This document shows positions 42,735 to 51,104 of a DNA stretch of 64,000 bases, piece after piece. The stretch covers positions 904,501 to 968,500 of the forward strand of contig NZ_CP160388.1 in the NCBI RefSeq assembly GCF_040732315.1, read 5' to 3'. Made by a program: the position numbers and the translations under genes. Source of the stretch: Oryzisolibacter sp. LB2S. Its GTDB lineage: Bacteria > Pseudomonadota > Gammaproteobacteria > Burkholderiales > Burkholderiaceae_C. A model generated the notes under the pieces. The model was not told where the DNA came from. It worked only from the letters and a program-made list of their open reading frames with translations, and searched no databases. Positions within the stretch are counted from its first letter, which is position 1. Each line of letters starts with the position of its first letter.

Positions 42735-45170
42735 ATGCTAAACCTTGCCGAATATCGCCAGCGCCCGGCCTTGCTCGCCGACTGGTTGCCCTGGGCCGGG
42801 CTGATCGCACCGGGCGTCGTCTTGAACAAGGACGGCAGTTTCCAGCGCACGGCCCGGTTTCGCGGGCCTGACCTCGATAGCGCAACGCAAGGCGAACTGA
42901 TTGCCACGTCGGCGCGCTTGAACAACGCGCTGCGTCGTATGGGTTCGGGCTGGGCGCTGTTCATCGAAGCCGAGCGCCGGCCCGCAGCCGACTATCCGCA
43001 CTCGGAGTTTCCCGAGCCGTTGTCGTGGCTGGTGGACGAGGAACGCCGCGCTACGTTCGAGGACTCGGGCAACCACTTCGAGAGCGGCTACCACCTGACG
43101 CTGGTGTACCTGCCGCCCGAGGAATCACGCGCCCGCGCGGCCGGGATGCTGTACGAGAACCGGCCCACCGAAGGCGTGGACTGGCGCGAGCGCCTGACGG
43201 CCTTCGTCGCGGAAACCGATCGCATCTTCGACCTGCTCGATGGCGTGATGCCGGAAATCGCGTGGCTGGACGACAGCCAGACGCTGACCTTCCTGCACGC
43301 CACCATCTCGACGCGGCGCTATCGCGTCGGCGTGCCTGAAGTGCCTTTCCACATCGATGCGCTGCTGACCGACTCCGCGCTGGTCGGTGGCCTGGCGCCC
43401 ATGCTGGGCGGCCAGCACCTGCGCGTGGTGTCGGTGCGTGGCTTCCCGACCTCGACTTGGCCGGGGATTCTGGATGACCTCAACCGCCTCGGCTTTGGCT
43501 ATCGCTGGTCCACCCGGTTCCTCTGCATGGACAAAGCCGATGCGGAAAAGGAGCTGTCCCGCCTGCGCCGCCAGTGGTTCGCCAAGCGCAAGAACGTGAT
43601 CGCGCTGCTGCGCGAAACCATCTTCCAGCAGGAAACCCCGCTGGTCGATACCGACGCCAGCAACAAATCGGCCGATGCGGACGCGGCCTTGCAGGAACTG
43701 GGCAGCGATCAGGTGGCCTTCGGGTATGTCACCACCACGGTGACGGTGCTCGATGCCGAACCGGCGAAGGCCGACGAGAAGCTGCGCATGGTGGAGCGGG
43801 TCATCCAGGGCCGGGGCTTCGTGACGATGCCCGAGGCCTTGAACGCGGTGGATGCCTGGCTGTCGTCCATTCCCGGCCATGCCTACGCCAACGTGCGCCA
43901 GCCCATCGTCTCGACGCTGAACTTGGCGCACCTGATGCCGGTGTCGGCGGTATGGGCCGGCCCCGAGCGCAATAACCATCTCAACGGCCCGCCGCTGATC
44001 GTGACGCGCACCGACGGCGCGACACCGTTCCGGCTGGTGACGCACATCGGCGACGTGGGCCACACGCTGGTCGCGGGGCCGACCGGCATGGGCAAGTCGG
44101 TGCTGCTCGCCACCTTGGCGATGCAGTTCCGGCGCTATCGCGGATCGCGCATCCTCGCGTTCGACATGGGCCGCTCCATCCGGGCAACGGTGCTGGGTCT
44201 GGGCGGCGAGCACTACGACCTCGGTATGGATGGCGAGATCGCATTCCAGCCCTTGGCCCGCATCGACCGCGAGGGTTATCGAACCTGGGCCGCCGAGTGG
44301 ATCGAAGGCCGCTTGCGGCATGAAGGCGTGACCGTCGGCCCGGAGGAGAAGGCTGCCATCTGGTCGGCGCTCGGCAGCCTCGCCGGTGCTCCGCTGGAGC
44401 AGCGCACGATGACCGGCCTGTCGGTGCTGCTGCAATCGAACGCGCTGCGCCAGGCGCTCGCGCCCTACGTGCTCGGCGGCGCCCACGGCAAGCTGCTGGA
44501 TGCGGATTCGGATCGCCTGGGTTCCGGCGCCGTGCAGTGCTTCGAGATGGAAGAGCTGATGCACAGCAAGGCCGCCGTCATGGCCGTGCTGCACTACCTC
44601 TTTGCCCGGTTCGATGAACGCTTTGACGGTGCGCCCACGCTGCTGATCCTCGATGAGGCGTGGCTGTTTCTCGATGACCCGGTGTTCGCGGCCCGCATCC
44701 GCCAGTGGCTCAAGACGCTGCGCAAGAAGAACGTCAGCGTCATCTTCGCCACGCAGAGCCTCGCCGACATCAAGGATTCGAGCATCGCGCCGGCCATCAT
44801 CGAGAGCTGCGCCAGCCGCATCTTCCTGCCCAACCCGCAGGCGACCGAGCCGCAGATCAGGGCTATCTACGAAGGCTTCGGGCTGAACTCGCGCCAGATC
44901 GAAATCGTCGCCACCGCGCAGCCCAAGCGCGACTACTACTACCAATCCCGTCTCGGCAACCGCCTGTTCGACCTCGACCTGGGCGCCGCGACCTTGGCCT
45001 TCGCGGGTGCTTCCACGCCGCAAGACCAGCGCGACATCGACGCGGTGCTCGCCGCTACATCTGCATCCACCCCGTTCGCAGCCGCCTGGCTGCGCCACCG
45101 CGGCCTGCATTGGGCGGCCGAACTGCTGTCCTCGTTCCCGTCCACCCACCCCAAGGAGAACCCATCATGA
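42735..45170 (+). CDS. trbE: conjugal transfer ATPase TrbE (VirB4)
   Basis: An 811-residue VirB4-type ATPase. Walker A GPTGMGKS is at residues 448-455 and Walker B is in LLILDEAWLF; the N-terminal CagE/TrbE domain is complete. It powers pilin extraction and substrate transfer at the inner membrane. It is 12 bases downstream of trbD and overlaps trbJ by ATGA. Confidence 0.95.
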   Translation: MLNLAEYRQRPALLADWLPWAGLIAPGVVLNKDGSFQRTARFRGPDLDSATQGELIATSARLNNALRRMGSGWALFIEAERRPAADYPHSEFPEPLSWLVDEERRATFEDSGNHFESGYHLTLVYLPPEESRARAAGMLYENRPTEGVDWRERLTAFVAETDRIFDLLDGVMPEIAWLDDSQTLTFLHATISTRRYRVGVPEVPFHIDALLTDSALVGGLAPMLGGQHLRVVSVRGFPTSTWPGILDDLNRLGFGYRWSTRFLCMDKADAEKELSRLRRQWFAKRKNVIALLRETIFQQETPLVDTDASNKSADADAALQELGSDQVAFGYVTTTVTVLDAEPAKADEKLRMVERVIQGRGFVTMPEALNAVDAWLSSIPGHAYANVRQPIVSTLNLAHLMPVSAVWAGPERNNHLNGPPLIVTRTDGATPFRLVTHIGDVGHTLVAGPTGMGKSVLLATLAMQFRRYRGSRILAFDMGRSIRATVLGLGGEHYDLGMDGEIAFQPLARIDREGYRTWAAEWIEGRLRHEGVTVGPEEKAAIWSALGSLAGAPLEQRTMTGLSVLLQSNALRQALAPYVLGGAHGKLLDADSDRLGSGAVQCFEMEELMHSKAAVMAVLHYLFARFDERFDGAPTLLILDEAWLFLDDPVFAARIRQWLKTLRKKNVSVIFATQSLADIKDSSIAPAIIESCASRIFLPNPQATEPQIRAIYEGFGLNSRQIEIVATAQPKRDYYYQSRLGNRLFDLDLGAATLAFAGASTPQDQRDIDAVLAATSASTPFAAAWLRHRGLHWAAELLSSFPSTHPKENPS

Positions 45171-45895
45171 AGAAGCGTCTTCTCGCCGCCGCCGTCGCGG
45201 CCATGCTTTGCACCGCTACCGCCGTGCAGGCGCAATGGGTCGTGATCGACCCTACGAACCTCGTGCAGAACACGCTGACCGCGATCCGCACGCTGGAGCA
45301 GATCAACAACCAGATCAAGCAGCTCCAGCACGAAGCGCAGATGCTCATCAACCAGGCGCGCAACCTCGCCAGCCTGCCGTCCAGCGTAGTGGGCCAGTTG
45401 CGCGCCAACCTGGCGACCACGCAGCGGCTGATCGCGCAGGCCAAGGGCCTGGCCTATGACGTGACCAATCTGGATCGGGAGTTCCAGCGCCTGTACCCGG
45501 AGCAGTACGCCGCCACCGTCAGCGGCAATCAGATGTACCGCGACGCGCAGGAGCGTTGGAAGAACACGCTCAGCGGCCTGCAGACCACCATGCAGATGCA
45601 GGCCCAGGCGTCGCAGAACCTGAGCGACGACGAAGGCGTGCTGGCCGACCTCGTGGGCAAGAGCCAGTCGGCCGTGGGCGCTTTGCAGGCGATGCAGGCC
45701 ATGAACCAGCTTCTGGCCTTGCAGGCCAAGCAGTCCATCCAGACGCAGCGCCTGAGCATCACCCAGGATCGTGCCGCTTCGCTGGAACTGGCGCGGCAGG
45801 CCGCCGCTGTGGAGCGAGGCCGCGAGGTGAACCGGCGCTTCCTGGGTGAAGGCACGCCGTACACGCCGCAGTCCGTCGATTTCTACAGCCGTTGA
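45167..45895 (+). CDS. trbJ: conjugal transfer protein TrbJ (VirB5)
   Basis: A 242-residue secreted protein: signal peptide ending VQAQW, then long amphipathic helices (LEQINNQIKQLQHEAQMLINQ). VirB5-type proteins sit at the pilus tip. The C-terminus NRRFLGEGTPYTPQ resembles that of the lipoprotein at 35908. Confidence 0.93.
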   Translation: MKKRLLAAAVAAMLCTATAVQAQWVVIDPTNLVQNTLTAIRTLEQINNQIKQLQHEAQMLINQARNLASLPSSVVGQLRANLATTQRLIAQAKGLAYDVTNLDREFQRLYPEQYAATVSGNQMYRDAQERWKNTLSGLQTTMQMQAQASQNLSDDEGVLADLVGKSQSAVGALQAMQAMNQLLALQAKQSIQTQRLSITQDRAASLELARQAAAVERGREVNRRFLGEGTPYTPQSVDFYSR

Positions 45896-45906
45896 CGGGT
45901 GCTGCC

Positions 45907-46230
45907 ATGACCCGCGCGCCTGCTCTCTGCGGTTTTGTGCTCCTGCTGGCCGGCTGCGGCCAGCAGGAGGTGCCTTCGGTCGATGCGCTCTCGGCAGATC
46001 CGTCGCGGCTGCGCTTGCTCAAGGAGCAATGCCGGGCGGGCCAGCTCGACGGCGCGTCTTGCGCGCAGGTGGCCCAGGCCGATTTGCGCCGCTTTCTCTC
46101 CGGCCTGGCCGGGCCGGATGAGTACCGGACGCTGGCCGATCTGCCGCCGATTCCGCCCAGCTTCGATGAACCCGCCGAGGACCGCAATGCGGTGGCAACG
46201 GCCTCGCCTGGGCAGGAGGACTTGCCATGA
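45907..46230 (+). CDS. EexN/TrbK-like entry-exclusion lipoprotein
   Basis: A 107-residue lipoprotein with lipobox LLAGC. The segment SVDALSADPSRLRLLKEQCRAGQ parallels SVEQLAADPVRLRELRQQCKT of the lipoprotein at 35908-36180, so the two are paralogues. Its position between trbJ and trbL is that of the exclusion protein TrbK in IncP plasmids. It overlaps trbL by four bases. Confidence 0.84.
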   Translation: MTRAPALCGFVLLLAGCGQQEVPSVDALSADPSRLRLLKEQCRAGQLDGASCAQVAQADLRRFLSGLAGPDEYRTLADLPPIPPSFDEPAEDRNAVATASPGQEDLP

Positions 46231-47561
46231 ATGACATTTCGATCATTGACCATTTCCTCGATGTGTTCTCGCGCTACATCGACTCGGGATTTGGGCTGCT
46301 GCATGGCGAGGTGGCGTTTCTCACGGCCACGCTGATCGTCATCGACATGACGCTCGCCGGGTTGTTCTGGGCGATGGGCCATGCCACCGGCCAGGGCGAG
46401 GACGTGATCGCCAAGCTGATCCGCAAGGTGCTGTACGTCGGTGCCTTCGCCTACATCATCGGCAACTTCAACATGCTGGCCAGCGTGGTGTTCCGCTCCT
46501 TCGCGGGCTTGGGCCTGACGGCCAGCGGCTCCAGCCTGAGCATGGGCAACTTCTTGCAGCCGGGACGGTTGGCCAAGGCCGGTATCGACGCAGCGGCGCC
46601 GATCCTCGACCAGATCAAGGGGCTGTCGGGCTTCCCCGAGGTGTTCATCCACCTCGCGCCCATCGTCGTACTGTTCTTCGCGTGGCTGGTGATCATCGTC
46701 AGCTTCTTCGTGTTGGCGGTGCAGCTCTTCGTCACGCTGATCGAGTTCAAGCTGACCACGCTGGCGGGCTTCGTGCTGGTGCCGTTCGCTCTCTGGAACA
46801 AGACGGCGTTCCTGGCCGAGAAGGTCTTGGGTAACGTGGTGTCGTCGGGCATCAAGGTGCTGGTGCTGGCCGTCATCGTGGGCATTGGCTCGGGCCTGTT
46901 CTCCGAGTTCAACATACCGGCAGGCTCGGAGCCCTCGATCGACCGGGCGCTGGTCATCATGCTGGCTTCGCTGTCCCTGCTGGCGCTGGGCATCTTCGGG
47001 CCGGGCATTGCAACTGGCTTGGTGTCCGGCGGGCCGCAGCTCGGCGCGGGCGCGATGGCCGGTGCCGCCATCGGCGCAGCCGGAACCGCTGTGGCGGTCG
47101 GTGCCGCGGCTACGGGCGTCGGAAGTGCCGTGGCGGCCGGGGCGCGCATGGCACCCGCCGCCGCTCGCTCGATGGCATCGACCGCCAGCAGCGCCAGGTC
47201 GGCGTACCAGGCGGGCTCCGCTTCGGCCGGTGGCGGCCTGAAGGGTGCCGCTGCTGGCGTGGGCAATGTCGCCAAGACTGGCGCGCAGGCGGCCGGGCAG
47301 AAGGTGGCCGATGGGGCGCGCTCGATGAAGGAGCGCATGGCGGCGGCCTTTCGGCCCGATGACGCGCCAGCCTCCGGCGCCGCACCCGCCGGCCCTGACG
47401 CTGCCGGATCGGCTCCGTCTGCCGAACAACCCGCCTGGGCCAAGCGCCTGCATCGAAGGCAACAGCTCACCCATGCCGCTACGACCGCCGCCCACACGCT
47501 GCGCGGCGGCGACGGTGGCAGCTCCAGCCAGGGGCCAAGCCTGCGTGATTCCGATTCATGA
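46227..47561 (+). CDS. trbL: conjugal transfer protein TrbL (VirB6)
   Basis: A 444-residue inner-membrane protein with five to six membrane segments in the first 270 residues and a long Ala/Gly/Ser-rich C-terminal tail. It forms part of the inner-membrane channel. The tail is low in complexity and probably cytoplasmic or periplasmic, as in other TrbL proteins. Confidence 0.94.
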   Translation: MNDISIIDHFLDVFSRYIDSGFGLLHGEVAFLTATLIVIDMTLAGLFWAMGHATGQGEDVIAKLIRKVLYVGAFAYIIGNFNMLASVVFRSFAGLGLTASGSSLSMGNFLQPGRLAKAGIDAAAPILDQIKGLSGFPEVFIHLAPIVVLFFAWLVIIVSFFVLAVQLFVTLIEFKLTTLAGFVLVPFALWNKTAFLAEKVLGNVVSSGIKVLVLAVIVGIGSGLFSEFNIPAGSEPSIDRALVIMLASLSLLALGIFGPGIATGLVSGGPQLGAGAMAGAAIGAAGTAVAVGAAATGVGSAVAAGARMAPAAARSMASTASSARSAYQAGSASAGGGLKGAAAGVGNVAKTGAQAAGQKVADGARSMKERMAAAFRPDDAPASGAAPAGPDAAGSAPSAEQPAWAKRLHRRQQLTHAATTAAHTLRGGDGGSSSQGPSLRDSDS

Positions 47562-47572
47562 GGAGAACTTCC

Positions 47573-48277
47573 ATGCGATTCAAACGACCGCAGGTGCGCT
47601 ACGCCGACACGCCGCAGCCTGCCACTCCGTACCAATCCGCAGCTCAGGTCTGGGACGAGCGCATCGGCTCGGCCCGCGTGCAGGCCAGGAATTGGCGCTT
47701 CATGGCCTTTGGCTGCCTCACCTTGGCCGTGCTGATGGCCGGCGGCCTGGTCTGGCGTTCCGCGCAGTCCATCGTGACGCCCTACGTCATCGAGGTAGAC
47801 AACGCGGGCCAGGTGCGTGCCGTCGGCGAAGCCGCCACGCCGTACCGGCCCAGCGATGCGCAGATTGCCTACCACCTGGGCCGCTTCATCGGCCTGGTGC
47901 GCTCGCTGTCCATCGATCCCATCGTGGTACGGCAGAACTGGCTGGATGCCTACGACTACACGACCGACAAGGGGGCGGTCGTGCTCAACGAGTACGCGCG
48001 GGTGGCCGATCCGTTCACGCGCATCGGCAAGGAGTCGGTGACGGTGCAGATCAGCAGCGTGACGCGCGCCAGCGACACGTCTTTCAACGTGCGCTGGACG
48101 GAGACGCGCTTTGTCAACGGTGCGCTGGATCGCACCGAGCGCTGGAACGCGGTGGTTTCCATCGTGCAGCAGACGCCGCGCACCGAGCAGCGGGTGCGCA
48201 AGAACCCCTTGGGCATCTACGTCAACGGGCTGTCGTGGAGCCGCGAACTGGAAGGAAACGAAGGAGCAAAACCATGA
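47573..48277 (+). CDS. trbF: conjugal transfer protein TrbF (VirB8)
   Basis: A 234-residue VirB8-type protein: cytoplasmic N-terminus, one membrane helix (FMAFGCLTLAVLMAGGLVW) and a periplasmic NTF2-like domain. Start chosen at the ATG behind GGAGAACTTCC; an ATG five codons earlier overlaps trbL. It is a scaffold of the secretion channel. Confidence 0.93.
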   Translation: MRFKRPQVRYADTPQPATPYQSAAQVWDERIGSARVQARNWRFMAFGCLTLAVLMAGGLVWRSAQSIVTPYVIEVDNAGQVRAVGEAATPYRPSDAQIAYHLGRFIGLVRSLSIDPIVVRQNWLDAYDYTTDKGAVVLNEYARVADPFTRIGKESVTVQISSVTRASDTSFNVRWTETRFVNGALDRTERWNAVVSIVQQTPRTEQRVRKNPLGIYVNGLSWSRELEGNEGAKP

Positions 48278-49254
48278 ATGATCTTTTCCGTAAATCCGCC
48301 TTGCCGATCATGTTGCTTGCCCTCGCGGGCTGCGCCACGCAGGGCAAGCCGCCGCCGTCCATTTCGCTCGATGAGCCGGTGCAGGCCCAGCCGCTGCCGG
48401 AGCCGCCTGCGCCGGTGGAGGTGGTGGCCGTGCCACAGGTGCTGCCGATGCCGACGCAAATGAAACCTGTGCCGGATACCAAGCCCGCCCCAGAACCCGC
48501 CGATGAAACCGTGCGCGTGTCCCGCGCCAACGCCGAGGCGCGCATTGCACCCACGCGCGAGGGGTACGTCAACGCAATTCAGGTGTGGCCTTTCACGGAT
48601 GGGGCGCTGTACCAGGTCTATGCGGCAGTGGGCCGCGTGACGGTGATCGCGCTCCAGCCCGGTGAAGATCTGGTGACGGTGGCCGCCGGCGATACCGTGC
48701 GCTGGATCGTCGGGGATACATCGAGCGGCAGCGGCGATGCGTTGCGCGTCAACGTGATGGTCAAGCCGATCCGCTCGGGGTTGAAGACGAATCTGGTCAT
48801 CACGACCAGCCGCAGGACGTACCTGCTGGAGCTGACCTCGACCGAGAAGACGTGGATGGCGTCGGTGTCCTGGGAGTACCCCAAGGACAAGATGCTGGCC
48901 TTGCAGCGCCAGGCGCAGGCGGCCAGCGCCGCCGCGCCGGTCGATGCTGGCCTGTCGCTGGAGAAGATCCGTTTCCGCTACGCGGTCAGCGGCAGCAACC
49001 CGCCGTGGAAGCCGCTGCGCGCCTTCGACGATGGCGAGAAGGTCTACATCCAGTTCCCCGCTGGCATCGCGCAAGGCGAGTTGCCGCCGCTGTTCGTCAT
49101 CGGCGCGCAGGGCGATGGGCAACTGGTGAATTACCGCTTCCGCTCGCCGTACTACATCGTGGATCGCCTGTTCGGCGCGGCCGAGTTGCGCCTGGGCGGT
49201 GACAAGGGCGATGTGGTTCGGATCGAGCGCACGGACGGAACGCGGAGGAACTGA
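48274..49254 (+). CDS. trbG: conjugal transfer protein TrbG (VirB9)
   Basis: A 326-residue VirB9-type core protein. The signal sequence ends in the lipobox LALAGC, so it is probably a lipoprotein. A proline-rich linker precedes the two CagX domains. It forms the outer-membrane part of the core complex with TrbI. Confidence 0.93.
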   Translation: MNDLFRKSALPIMLLALAGCATQGKPPPSISLDEPVQAQPLPEPPAPVEVVAVPQVLPMPTQMKPVPDTKPAPEPADETVRVSRANAEARIAPTREGYVNAIQVWPFTDGALYQVYAAVGRVTVIALQPGEDLVTVAAGDTVRWIVGDTSSGSGDALRVNVMVKPIRSGLKTNLVITTSRRTYLLELTSTEKTWMASVSWEYPKDKMLALQRQAQAASAAAPVDAGLSLEKIRFRYAVSGSNPPWKPLRAFDDGEKVYIQFPAGIAQGELPPLFVIGAQGDGQLVNYRFRSPYYIVDRLFGAAELRLGGDKGDVVRIERTDGTRRN

Positions 49255-49256
49255 CC

Positions 49257-50516
49257 ATGAGCCAGGACGACTCCCCTGATCTTGCGGCGCAGGCGGGCAA
49301 GGTCGCGCCCGAGGCGGTGGCGCTGCGCGCCCAGCCGCGCCCGGTAACGCGCCTGAACCGGCGCACCTTGGCCATGCTCACCGGCGGCCTGTCGGTCGCC
49401 GTGCTGGGAGCCACGATCTGGTCATTGCAGTCACATCGGCGCGGCGCAGGCGAGCGGACCGAGCTGTACAACGTCGATCGCGTGTCGAAGTCTGAAGGGC
49501 TGGATGGCTTGCCCTCCGACTACTCCAAGCTGCCGAAGGTGCCGGAGCTGGGGCCGCCGCTGCCCGGCGACCTTGGCCCGGCCATCGTGAAGTCGCAGCA
49601 GCCGGTGACGCCGACCTATGCGCCACCGGGTCATGACCCGGAGGATGCGCGGCGCAAGGAGGCCGAAGCAGCCGCAGCCTCGTCGGTGTTTTTCCGCTCA
49701 GGCACTCCCGGCAAGACCGCAGCGCCAGCGACCGCGCAAGCAGCTGGCCCGGCATCGGCCTTGGCGGGCTTCGACCCGCTGGCCGCTGGCCCGGCCTCGA
49801 CGGCGGCCCAGCCTGCCGACCCAACCGCCGTGCAGAACCGGCAAAACCAGAAAGAGGCTTTCCTGAAAGGCGCCTCTACGGAAACCCGTAATTCCACCAG
49901 TCTGCAAATGCCGTCCTCGCCGTATCAGGTCATGGCGGGAACGGTGATCGCCGGTGCGCTGGTGACGGGCATCAAGTCTGATTTGCCGGGCGACGTGATC
50001 GCCACGGTGACGGAGCCGGTCTACGACACGGCGACGGGCAAGTTCCTGCTGATCCCGCAGGGATCGCGCATCCTGGGCAAGTACAACAGCCAGGTGAGCT
50101 ACGGGCAAAGCCGCGTGCAGGTGGTGTGGAACCGAATCATCCTGCCGGACACGTCTTCGCTGAAGCTCGACAACCTCGCGGGCACCGATCCGGCCGGCTA
50201 TGCCGGCCTGGAGGATGGTGTCGATTGGCACTGGGATCGCGTCTTTGCCGGTGCGGCGCTGACCACATTGCTGGGCGTGGGTGCCGAGCTGGCCGCGCCG
50301 GAGAACCGGCAGAACGGCAACCGCATCGTGATCGCTGGGCGCGACAGCGCACAAGACAGCATCAACCAGGTGGGCCAGGAGATGACCAGGCGCAACATGA
50401 ACATCCAGCCGACTTTGACGGAGCGGCCGGGCCTGCCGGTGCGGATCATCGTCAACCGCGATCTGGTGCTGCGACCGTACCAGCCAATGTTCTTCAACCG
50501 GGGAGCAATGCGATGA
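49257..50516 (+). CDS. trbI: conjugal transfer protein TrbI (VirB10)
   Basis: A 419-residue VirB10-type protein: one N-terminal membrane helix, a Pro/Ala-rich periplasmic linker and the beta-barrel domain (AGTVIAGALVTGIKSDLPGD to NRIVIAG). It spans the periplasm and gates the channel. It overlaps the DUF2274 gene by four bases. Confidence 0.94.
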   Translation: MSQDDSPDLAAQAGKVAPEAVALRAQPRPVTRLNRRTLAMLTGGLSVAVLGATIWSLQSHRRGAGERTELYNVDRVSKSEGLDGLPSDYSKLPKVPELGPPLPGDLGPAIVKSQQPVTPTYAPPGHDPEDARRKEAEAAAASSVFFRSGTPGKTAAPATAQAAGPASALAGFDPLAAGPASTAAQPADPTAVQNRQNQKEAFLKGASTETRNSTSLQMPSSPYQVMAGTVIAGALVTGIKSDLPGDVIATVTEPVYDTATGKFLLIPQGSRILGKYNSQVSYGQSRVQVVWNRIILPDTSSLKLDNLAGTDPAGYAGLEDGVDWHWDRVFAGAALTTLLGVGAELAAPENRQNGNRIVIAGRDSAQDSINQVGQEMTRRNMNIQPTLTERPGLPVRIIVNRDLVLRPYQPMFFNRGAMR

Positions 50517-50758
50517 ACACCACCAAGAAGCTGCGGCTCGGGCCGCTTCCCAAGACTGAGAGCACGAAGCTCACGTTCTCGTGCCCGGCCAGCCTCAAGG
50601 CCGACCTCGACTGCTACGCCGCGCTGCACGCTCAAGCGTATGGCGAGGTGGTCGATGCCATGACGCTGATTCCGTACATGCTGGAAGCCTTCATGGCGGG
50701 GGACAGGGGATTCAGGAAGGGCTCGGCGATACGGAGCGCGCCAACGAAACCGGCCTGA
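50513..50758 (+). CDS. DUF2274 family protein
   Basis: An 81-residue protein of the DUF2274 family, the usual last gene of the Tn4371 transfer operon. The body (STKLTFSCPASLKADLDCYAALHAQAYGE and MTLIPYMLEAFMAGDRGF) resembles a ribbon-helix-helix DNA-binding fold. Probably a regulator; function not known. Confidence 0.88.
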   Translation: MNTTKKLRLGPLPKTESTKLTFSCPASLKADLDCYAALHAQAYGEVVDAMTLIPYMLEAFMAGDRGFRKGSAIRSAPTKPA

Positions 50759-51046
50759 TGGCGTCGCGTGCCATCCAACGGCATTCATCGAACGCGCAGC
50801 CTTCGGCTGCGCGTTCTTCGTTCTGGATGCTGCGAAGCCACTTGGGCTATCATGGTGCGACAAGCCCGCCGCCTCCCGGCAATCCAGCACGACCAAGTGC
50901 GATCCGGCTTTCTCTCCCGACGCTCTTATGTGGCACCTAGCCCACGACGCAGCAGTCACTTCAAGTGGCCCAAAACAGAGCTAACCTATTGCCCTGCTTA
51001 TGATTTCAAACCCTGGAAATTCCGGGCCAGGGCTTGACATGAGCAA
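50759..51046 (+). other. right end of the ICE after the trb operon
   Basis: About 290 bases with no gene; it holds the operon terminator (50790-50816) and the approach to the attachment site. No subterminal inverted repeats were recognised. Confidence 0.5.
50790..50816 (+). terminator. terminator hairpin of the trb operon
   Basis: GAACGCGCAGCC, a TTC loop and GGCTGCGCGTTC form a perfect 12-pair stem 31 bases after the last gene, followed by TTCGTTCT. Confidence 0.75.
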
Positions 51047-51054
51047 TTTTTTGT
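51047..51054. other. candidate right attachment site (attR) of the ICE
   Basis: TTTTTTGT fits TTTTTYRT, the 8-base att core described (from memory) for Tn4371-type elements. It is located where gene content changes from transfer genes to the chromosomal bamC-dapA block. The left partner is outside the window. Confidence 0.55.
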
Positions 51055-51104
51055 TGCCTGTGACCCGGGCCCGGCGCGTCGGCGCAGGCCCGGTGGTCGC
51101 GGGT

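Larger units (their letters stand above)
1..51054. mobile_element. Tn4371-family ICE, right-hand portion
   Basis: The gene order radC, DUF932, parB-like, DUF736, repA, parA, traF, relaxase, LysR, traG and trbBCDEJLFGI followed by a DUF2274 gene is the known backbone of Tn4371-type integrative and conjugative elements. Cargo sits at 1-1904 (E1-JAB and metallo-beta-lactamase), 7373-12395 (chromate and arsenic), 21530-34909 (cadmium, zinc, cobalt) and 36882-39028 (nested insertion sequences). The integrase and left end are outside the window. The right end is placed at a T-rich 8-mer just before the chromosomal bamC gene; that boundary is inferred. Confidence 0.88.

Noticed and set aside
43125..45149. 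Long open frame on the minus strand across trbE
   Set aside because: It mirrors trbE codon structure in GC-rich DNA; its His/Arg/Gly-rich translation matches no family, while trbE has full ATPase motifs.
51068..51096. CGGGCC/GGCCCG inverted repeat as the bamC terminator
   Set aside because: No T-tract follows on the minus strand, and the adjacent A/T run has the wrong orientation.
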